Positions 13,262 through 19,023 of a stretch of 19,023 nucleotides of DNA are shown here, one piece after another. The notes under the pieces are model-generated. The model had not been told where the DNA came from. It saw nothing but the letters and a program-made list of their open reading frames with translations, and did not search any database. Positions within the stretch are counted from its first letter, which is position 1. Every line of letters begins with the position of its first letter. The position numbers were made by a program, and so were the translations under genes. The DNA is from Bacteroidales bacterium UBA1217 (GTDB lineage: Bacteria; Bacteroidota; Bacteroidia; Bacteroidales; P3), in the NCBI GenBank assembly GCA_002309335.1, contig DBXH01000024.1, positions 49,986 to 69,008 on the forward strand, in the 5' to 3' direction.

Positions 13262-16200
13262 TTATATTTTCTTATTATTGAATGACACATTCTCTATCTC
13301 AGGAAGATTCTCAAGAAGATGCATAAACTTGCTTGGTTCAACGCTCATCTCAACCGAAGACATAAATAGCGACATATCGTTTTTTTTATCCTCCACATTG
13401 ACAGTCAATTTTGTATTACCCCGATTCTGATGAACCAGCTTTTTGAGCCGAGTACAAAAGTCATCATTCAGTTTATCTATATCAATATGGAAATTAATCG
13501 TCTTGGTGTATTCGTCCATAACATCGCTAAGTAACATTATTTTAATTATTCTCAGTCTCGGTGCCAGTTTTGTTTCGACACCATCCTTGCGAACCGTCAG
13601 TTGAGTAACATTAGCATGGACAAAAATGAAGAGTCCTTTGGCACAGAAGTCTTTGTATTTCACTGCGTCATCACCAAAAAGCCGCATCTCGTACGAACCT
13701 TCGTAATCCTCAATAGTCAAGCTGCCGTAGGGACGGCCTGTCTTCTGCGAGATACCCGACATAGCCTCAGTTACAACACCACCGAAACGTACATCCCTAC
13801 GAACAACAAGCGACTGTAAGTCTGACAACTGTGAAACATTGATATTAACGAAATTTGCCATTTCGTATTTATAGTCGTCCAAAGGATGACCGCTCAGGTA
13901 GAATCCAATAACTTCTTTCTCATAGTTGCACTGCTCGACACTTGACCACGGTTCGCAGTCTGGCACAGGCGGATGGTCCTCTGCTTTAATCTCATCCGAC
14001 ATATCAAATATAGACATCTGAGCTGCATTTGCCGCATCTTGCTTACGAGCCTGCCAGCGAACCAGTTTCTCAAGATACGACGGAGAGTTTTCACTATCAT
14101 TATCTTTATGCATATATTGAGCGCGATGCATACCCTCAAGTTGGTCGAAAGCACCCGATTTGACAAGAACTTCAAGATTTTTGCGGTTCACCGCTTTCAT
14201 ATTGATACGATCCAAAAGGTCGAAAATATCTTTGTATGGTCCGTTTTTCTCACGTTCATCAATAATCACCTGAGCTGCGACTTCACCCATACCCTTGATG
14301 GCACTTAATCCGAAACGTATCTGTCCCTTGTCGTTGACCGAGAAATCTATTTCCGACTCATTTACACACGGTGCAAGAATCTCAATCTTATTCTTGCGAC
14401 AGTCCTCCATCAATTCCGTAACACGCTTTATATCACTCAACGACGATGTCAGTACCGCAGCCATATACTCGGCGGGATAATGCGCCTTCAAGTAGGCCGT
14501 CTGATAGGCCACCCACGAATAACAAGTGGCGTGAGACTTGTTGAAAGCGTATGAGGCAAATTTCTTCCAATCCTCCCAAATCTTTTTCAGAATATCGTGG
14601 TCATAACCATTCTTTTCTCCGCCCTCATAAAACAAGACTTCCAATTCATTCATCTTGTCTATCTGCTTCTTTCCCATAGCCTTACGCAAGGTATCACTCT
14701 GACCTCTGGTAAAACCCGCCAACTGACGCGACAAAAGCATCACCTGTTCCTGATAAACCGTTATACCATAAGTGTCTTTCAGATACTTTTCCATACAGGG
14801 AATGTCGTACTCGACAGGTTTGCGTCCGAGCTTGCGGGCAATAAAATCAGGAATATAATCCATAGGACCCGGGCGATAGAGGGCGTTCATAGCAATAAGA
14901 TCCTCAAAAACATGAGGTTTAAGCTCGCGCAGATATTTCTGCATACCAGCCGATTCAAACTGGAAAGTGCCCACCGTGTTGCCGTCACAGAACAACTGGT
15001 ATGTAAGTTCGTCATCAATCGGAATATGATCTATATCTATCTCAATACCATGGTGTTTCTTGATATTCTTAATAGCATCCTTGATGATTGACAAGTTCTT
15101 AAGTCCCAGAAAATCCATCTTGATAAGCCCCACATTCTCAACCACGTGACCATCGTACTGAGTTACAAGCACATCTTCGCCTGAATCCTTATCCTTTATG
15201 GTACACATTGGGGCAAATTTTGTAAGATCGTCAGCACCAATGATAACACCGCATGCGTGAATTCCCGTCTGACGGTTTGTATCCTCTAGTTCCTCGGCGT
15301 ATGTCAAAACCTCTTTGAGCGCACTATATGGAGTCTCCATCATCTTACTATTATCCGGACCCTCCATAATACTTTTCAGCTCAGGCACATATTTGTAACA
15401 ATTTTTAAGGTTAACCTTCGGTGACTTGTTGTTTTCGTCTTTCACATTATCCGGAAAACTGCGGTCAGGAATATAGCTTTTAATCTGGTTTACAACACTC
15501 AACGGTATCTTCTGAACACGTCCCACATCGGCTATTGCTGATTTGCTTGCCATCGTGCCATAGGTTATGATATGTGCCACCTTTTCTTTGCCGTATTTCT
15601 CAGTAATCCAATCCAAAACCTTGCCACGGCCAGCATCGTCGAAGTCAACATCTATATCAGGCAGCGATATACGATCAGGATTAAGGAAACGTTCAAACAG
15701 CAAATCATATTTCAACGGGTCTATGTCGGTAATCCACAGACAGTAAGCCACAACGCTGCCTGCTGCCGAGCCTCGACCGGGACCAACGCTGACACCAAGT
15801 TCCTCGCGAGCGCCGCGTATATAGTCGGCTACAATAAGGAAATAGCCCGGGAAACCCATCGTCTTGATGGTATGCAACTCAAATGTAATGCGTTCTATTT
15901 GCTCATCCGACAATTCATCGCCGTAGCGTTTTTTTGCTCCTTCCCACACCAGTTTGGCAAGGTAGTCTGCCTCGAACTTAATACGGTACAATTTGTTATA
16001 GCCACCCAGCTTTTCAATCTTCTTTTCGGCAGCCTCCTGGCTCATAACCACCTCACCTTTCTCGTTGCGTGTAAACTCGTCAAATAGTTCTTGCTCGGTT
16101 ATCCTGCTGCGATACTCATCCTCGTTGCCAAATTCAGCCGGAATAGGGAATACCGGCATAATTGGATCGGAATCAATGCTATAGTTTTCAACTTTGTCTA

Positions 16201-17329
16201 CAATTTCTCGTGTATTCTCAAGAGCCTCAGGAACGTCGGCAAAAATGGCTGCCATCTCGTCAGGGCTTTTCAGCCACTCCTGCTTTGTATAATGCAGACG
16301 GTTAGGATCGTCAAAATCCTTGCCGGTACTAAGGCATATCAGTCGGTCGTGAGCCTCACCGTGCTCCTCCTCCACAAAGTGAACATCATTGGTAGCAATC
16401 AGCTTAACACCATACTTTTTGGCAAACTCAACTAGATAACCGTTTACCTTCTGCTGCTTTGGATAGGTATCGTAGGCCGCATTGGGTTTGTCTGTCTTGT
16501 GACGCTGCAACTCAAGATAAAAATCATCGCCAAAGAGGTTCTTGAACCATCGCACCGTTTCCTCCGCTCCTTCAATGTCACCCTTCATAATCTTCTGCGG
16601 AATCTCGCCGCCGATGCAGGCCGAACAGCAAATTAGTCCTTCGTGATATTGTTCCAGCAGATTATGGTCAATACGAGGAGAATAGAAGTAACCATCAGTG
16701 AAAGCAATAGAACTCAACTTACATAAACTCTTGTAACCCTGCTTGTTCTTTGCAAGCAATATAAGGTGATAACCGCTACGGTCAGTTATACGGTCACGTC
16801 CTGTCTCGGGGTCACGTTCCCTGACATTGGCATCTTTGTCATACAGCGTACGGTGGGCACAGTACGCCTCTATTCCAATTATCGGCTTGAAAAACTGTTT
16901 GTTGAGTTCCGCTATTTCACCTTCACATTCGGCTATTTTTTCCCGCCGCCTTTCATCTACCGCCATCAAATCTTCTGCAGTAGGATTGGTGGGCTCAAAT
17001 TCAGTATTGTCATCTACCTTTTCGCCATTATCTTTACGACGCTTCAGCTCATTCTCATAGTCAAGTTTCGCAAAATACTTGTAAGCCTCCTCCGTTTGCC
17101 CGAGAGAGGCAATTAAATTCTCAAGCTCTTTTATTCTATCTTTAATCTTACCGTTCTCTTTCTTTACTGTGTCTACCAATTCTTTTATGCCGAACATATT
17201 GCCGTGATCGGTCAGTGCCATCGCATACATACCGTTGCGTTTGCACTTTTTGATCAAATCGGGCACCTTCGACATACCATCCAAAATAGAGAAATGCGAA
17301 TGTACGTGTAAATGGGTGAAATAAGGCAT
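13262..17329 (-). CDS. dnaE: DNA polymerase III alpha subunit DnaE
   Basis: The replicative polymerase, 1355 residues against about 1160 in E. coli. It opens with a PHP domain (HLHVHSHFSILDG from residue 6, TDHGN at 40-44, and NDVHF further on). Between about 57 and 146 lies a highly charged helical insert separating TDHGNMFGIKELVDTVK from FFKPIIGIEAYC. The catalytic palm carries GPGRGSAAGSVVAYCL and PDIDVDF at 557-563, with D560 and D562 corresponding to E. coli D401 and D403. MDFLGLKNL around D739 fits the third catalytic aspartate. AFNKSHATCYSWVAYQTAYLKAHYP marks the fingers region. A helix-hairpin-helix part (VNRKNLEVLVKSGAFD) and a C-terminal OB fold (VRFGGVVTEAM to FVHANVT) follow. An inverted repeat lies 11 nt before the ATG, and the GSCFA gene follows after 12 nt. 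Confidence 0.98.
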   Translation of the reverse strand: MPYFTHLHVHSHFSILDGMSKVPDLIKKCKRNGMYAMALTDHGNMFGIKELVDTVKKENGKIKDRIKELENLIASLGQTEEAYKYFAKLDYENELKRRKDNGEKVDDNTEFEPTNPTAEDLMAVDERRREKIAECEGEIAELNKQFFKPIIGIEAYCAHRTLYDKDANVRERDPETGRDRITDRSGYHLILLAKNKQGYKSLCKLSSIAFTDGYFYSPRIDHNLLEQYHEGLICCSACIGGEIPQKIMKGDIEGAEETVRWFKNLFGDDFYLELQRHKTDKPNAAYDTYPKQQKVNGYLVEFAKKYGVKLIATNDVHFVEEEHGEAHDRLICLSTGKDFDDPNRLHYTKQEWLKSPDEMAAIFADVPEALENTREIVDKVENYSIDSDPIMPVFPIPAEFGNEDEYRSRITEQELFDEFTRNEKGEVVMSQEAAEKKIEKLGGYNKLYRIKFEADYLAKLVWEGAKKRYGDELSDEQIERITFELHTIKTMGFPGYFLIVADYIRGAREELGVSVGPGRGSAAGSVVAYCLWITDIDPLKYDLLFERFLNPDRISLPDIDVDFDDAGRGKVLDWITEKYGKEKVAHIITYGTMASKSAIADVGRVQKIPLSVVNQIKSYIPDRSFPDNVKDENNKSPKVNLKNCYKYVPELKSIMEGPDNSKMMETPYSALKEVLTYAEELEDTNRQTGIHACGVIIGADDLTKFAPMCTIKDKDSGEDVLVTQYDGHVVENVGLIKMDFLGLKNLSIIKDAIKNIKKHHGIEIDIDHIPIDDELTYQLFCDGNTVGTFQFESAGMQKYLRELKPHVFEDLIAMNALYRPGPMDYIPDFIARKLGRKPVEYDIPCMEKYLKDTYGITVYQEQVMLLSRQLAGFTRGQSDTLRKAMGKKQIDKMNELEVLFYEGGEKNGYDHDILKKIWEDWKKFASYAFNKSHATCYSWVAYQTAYLKAHYPAEYMAAVLTSSLSDIKRVTELMEDCRKNKIEILAPCVNESEIDFSVNDKGQIRFGLSAIKGMGEVAAQVIIDEREKNGPYKDIFDLLDRINMKAVNRKNLEVLVKSGAFDQLEGMHRAQYMHKDNDSENSPSYLEKLVRWQARKQDAANAAQMSIFDMSDEIKAEDHPPVPDCEPWSSVEQCNYEKEVIGFYLSGHPLDDYKYEMANFVNINVSQLSDLQSLVVRRDVRFGGVVTEAMSGISQKTGRPYGSLTIEDYEGSYEMRLFGDDAVKYKDFCAKGLFIFVHANVTQLTVRKDGVETKLAPRLRIIKIMLLSDVMDEYTKTINFHIDIDKLNDDFCTRLKKLVHQNRGNTKLTVNVEDKKNDMSLFMSSVEMSVEPSKFMHLLENLPEIENVSFNNKKI

Positions 17330-17340
17330 ACTACGTCGTT

Positions 17341-17386
17341 ATTGGATTATTTTTTGAAAGTGTAAAATTACACAAAATAATCCAAT
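17341..17386. promoter_or_regulatory. Nested inverted repeat directly upstream of dnaE
   Basis: The outer arms ATTGGATTATTTT (17341-17353) and AAAATAATCCAAT (17374-17386) are perfect 13-base reverse complements. Between them, after TTGAAA, lies a second perfect inverted repeat, GTGTAA and TTACAC (17360-17365 and 17368-17373), separated by AA. It ends 11 nt before the dnaE ATG, in a 140-bp gap with no other gene. It could be an operator for a dimeric regulator or a leader-RNA hairpin. It is not followed by a T-run, so it is not a typical terminator. No clear TAnnTTTG promoter with a -33 TTG was found in this gap. Confidence 0.65.
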
Positions 17387-17469
17387 CTTAATGACATAAA
17401 ACTGTTTTTTTTTCAACAATCAGGAAACTGCCTGACTACTAATAAATCACGGACAAAAAGTTTTTCTGA

Positions 17470-18186
17470 TCACTCTCCGTAATATTCTATCTTTCTGTTG
17501 ATGGAATAAATTTCCTTCCCATTCAACGAATACCGGCAGCTCGTCCAATTACCACGGCGGTCGTATGTGTACGAACGCTTTTCTGTGGTGACCGTAGTCG
17601 ATTCCTCTTCATAGTATGTTATGCGTCGCTGTATATCGTTGCCGCGACGGTCGTACTTTATTTTCTCTGCTACCAGAAGCAACTCGTCGGGAGTATATGT
17701 TTCTATAGAAACAGGTCGCTCATTTTTATCAAACTGTGTCACTGTGCGTTCCATAACCACACCGCTGTCACTACAATCGTAACTATACTGGATTGTCTGT
17801 ATCAGACTACCGCCACTACCATATATATAATGTTTTGAAGAGACAAGGCGACTTTTTAGGTCAAACTCACGAACACGCAGTATATCGCCATCATAATCAA
17901 AATCATATAATTCATTAGAATTGAGCTGCGACAACGGATAGTGGGTAATCATTTGACCACCGAAACCGCGTTTGCGGTATTCGGCAAGGTTGCCCACAGA
18001 ATCAAACAAATATGTTTCTTGGAAATTGATATCCTTCCCCGACACATACTGCTGCACAACAGTCATTTGCCGCACCCAGAACTTTAGATTGAAGTCCTCG
18101 TATTTGGGTTGCAGCAGCGACTGCTTGTTATGCTGCGCAAACACCACACCAGAAAACAAGAATATAACTAGTAAAAGTTTTTTCAT
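17470..18186 (-). CDS. Exported protein with YD-repeat-like motifs, function unknown
   Basis: A 238-residue protein with a Sec signal peptide, MKKLLLVIFLFSGVVFA, probably cut before Q18, so periplasmic or outside the cell. The rest is rich in Tyr, Asp, Arg and Gly and contains F/YDxxGN motifs: FDSVGN from 61, YDRRGN from 178 and YDRRGN from 208, the last two 30 residues apart, plus a degenerate YGSGGS between. This resembles short YD/RHS-type beta-strand repeats, but there is no RHS core or toxin domain, and the protein is far too short for a true Rhs. It starts 15 nt after the ettA stop, suggesting co-transcription. I cannot assign a function. Confidence 0.7.
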   Translation of the reverse strand: MKKLLLVIFLFSGVVFAQHNKQSLLQPKYEDFNLKFWVRQMTVVQQYVSGKDINFQETYLFDSVGNLAEYRKRGFGGQMITHYPLSQLNSNELYDFDYDGDILRVREFDLKSRLVSSKHYIYGSGGSLIQTIQYSYDCSDSGVVMERTVTQFDKNERPVSIETYTPDELLLVAEKIKYDRRGNDIQRRITYYEEESTTVTTEKRSYTYDRRGNWTSCRYSLNGKEIYSINRKIEYYGE

Positions 18187-18201
18187 TTCGCTGTTATATA
18201 A

Positions 18202-19023
18202 CTACATTAACTTCTTATAATGAAATCTGTGCGGTGTGTCGTCGCCGAGACGTTTCTTGCGGTTCTCTTCATATTCAGAATAGGAACCCTCGAAGAAGTA
18301 GACCTGCGAGTCGCCCTCGAAGGCAAGGATATGTGTACAGATGCGGTCGAGAAACCAGCGGTCGTGGCTTATGACTACAGCACAGCCGGCAAAGTTCTCC
18401 AAGCCCTCCTCAAGAGCACGCATCGTATTGACATCGATGTCGTTGGTGGGCTCGTCGAGAAGCAGAACGTTGGCTTCGCTCTTTAGCGTCAACGCCAAGT
18501 GCAGACGATTGCGTTCGCCGCCGCTAAGCACACCAGCCTTCTTACTCTGGTCGTTACCGCTAAAGTTGAAGCGGCTGATATATGCGCGGCTGTTCACCAG
18601 TCGTCCGCCCATCTGTATCTGTTCGTTACCTTCGCTGACCACTTCCCATACCGACTTCTCTGGGTCGATCTGCACGTGTTGCTGGTCGACATAGCCTATC
18701 TTAACGGTCTCGCCAACTGTAAAAATACCCGTATCAGGCTTTTCCAAGCCCATAATTAGACGAAACAGCGTAGTTTTACCGCATCCGTTGGGACCGATGA
18801 CACCCACGATGCCAGCAGGTGGAAGCGAGAATGTCAGGTTCTCATATAGCAACTTGTCACCATAAGCCTTGCTTACACCCTCTACTTCAAGCACTTTATT
18901 ACCCAATCGCGGCCCGTTGGGGATGTATATCTCAAGGTTCTGCTCTTTCTCCTTCACATCCTCGTTCATCATTCGGTCATATGCAGCCAGACGCGCTTTG
19001 CCCTTGGCGTGGCGCGCCTTGGG
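18202..19023 (-). CDS. ettA: Energy-dependent translational throttle protein EttA, N-terminal part outside window
   Basis: The frame is open to the right edge and encodes the last 273 residues of a protein that is usually about 560. EttA is an ABC-F ATPase that binds the ribosomal E site and gates entry into the elongation cycle according to ADP/ATP level. Seen here are the end of the linker region (KARHAKGKARLAAYDRMMNED), the second nucleotide-binding domain with Walker A GPNGCGKTT, LSGGERNRLHLAL, Walker B LLLDEPTNDID, the switch histidine in ISHDRWFLDR, and the EttA-typical tail EGDSQVYFFEGSYSEYEENRKKRLGDD ending HRFHYKKLM. The EttA-specific tail separates it from the ABC-F protein at 6883-8823. 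The YD-motif gene follows after 15 nt. Confidence 0.95.
   Translation of the reverse strand, partial: PKARHAKGKARLAAYDRMMNEDVKEKEQNLEIYIPNGPRLGNKVLEVEGVSKAYGDKLLYENLTFSLPPAGIVGVIGPNGCGKTTLFRLIMGLEKPDTGIFTVGETVKIGYVDQQHVQIDPEKSVWEVVSEGNEQIQMGGRLVNSRAYISRFNFSGNDQSKKAGVLSGGERNRLHLALTLKSEANVLLLDEPTNDIDVNTMRALEEGLENFAGCAVVISHDRWFLDRICTHILAFEGDSQVYFFEGSYSEYEENRKKRLGDDTPHRFHYKKLM

Noticed and set aside
17411..17442. Hairpin CAGG/CCTG after the exported YD-motif gene as terminator
   Set aside because: The stem is short with a wobble pair and is followed by A-rich rather than T-rich sequence on the coding strand.

Overview
The window looks like ordinary chromosomal DNA from a member of the Bacteroidota, most likely a gut-type Bacteroidales. 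The evidence is the gene families (GSCFA, the TIGR02757 family, a DUF4838 secreted protein, a Bacteroidota-style TonB with a Glu/Pro linker, a DnaE with a long insert in its PHP domain) and a textbook Bacteroidota promoter (TTG, 19 bp, TAnnTTTG) in front of ruvB. I see no phage, transposase, CRISPR array, rRNA or tRNA. All gaps between genes are under 300 bases.

Layout. Positions 1-1889 hold a leftward pair, ruvB followed by hutI; hutI is cut by the left edge. Positions 2184-6527 hold a rightward cluster: a tandem universal stress protein, a BaiN/RdsA-like flavoprotein and a secreted DUF4838 protein with a C-terminal discoidin-like domain. From 6528 to the right edge every gene points left. 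In transcription order, from the right edge, these are ettA (its 5' part outside the window), an exported YD-repeat-like protein, dnaE, a GSCFA protein, ddl, a nitroreductase, a TIGR02757 protein, tonB, an ABC-F ATPase and yraN. The yraN stop codon abuts the DUF4838 stop codon with no spacer.

Functions. The leftward genes are mostly housekeeping: DNA replication and recombination (dnaE, ruvB), ribosome-associated ABC-F ATPases (ettA and a second paralogue), peptidoglycan precursor synthesis (ddl) and outer-membrane energy transduction (tonB). hutI belongs to histidine breakdown. The rightward cluster mixes stress, redox and glycan-related functions, and the shared purpose is unclear.

The most interesting signals are non-coding. 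(1) Two gaps (2002-2089 and 9833-9898) carry degenerate tandem repeats with an 11-bp period, about one helical turn, and share the word TTGACCTAG. The two gaps flanking ddl carry related-looking 9-13 bp CCCTT/TTAA tracts. Three of these four tracts begin right at the stop codon of the preceding gene. (2) A bipartite palindromic element is inserted in frame in hutI. (3) A strong terminator and a 13-codon ORF overlap just before the ABC-F start codon, which could be plain termination of tonB or attenuation of the ABC-F gene. (4) A 46-nt nested inverted repeat sits 11 nt before the dnaE start. I do not see a convincing new multi-gene defence or metabolic system.
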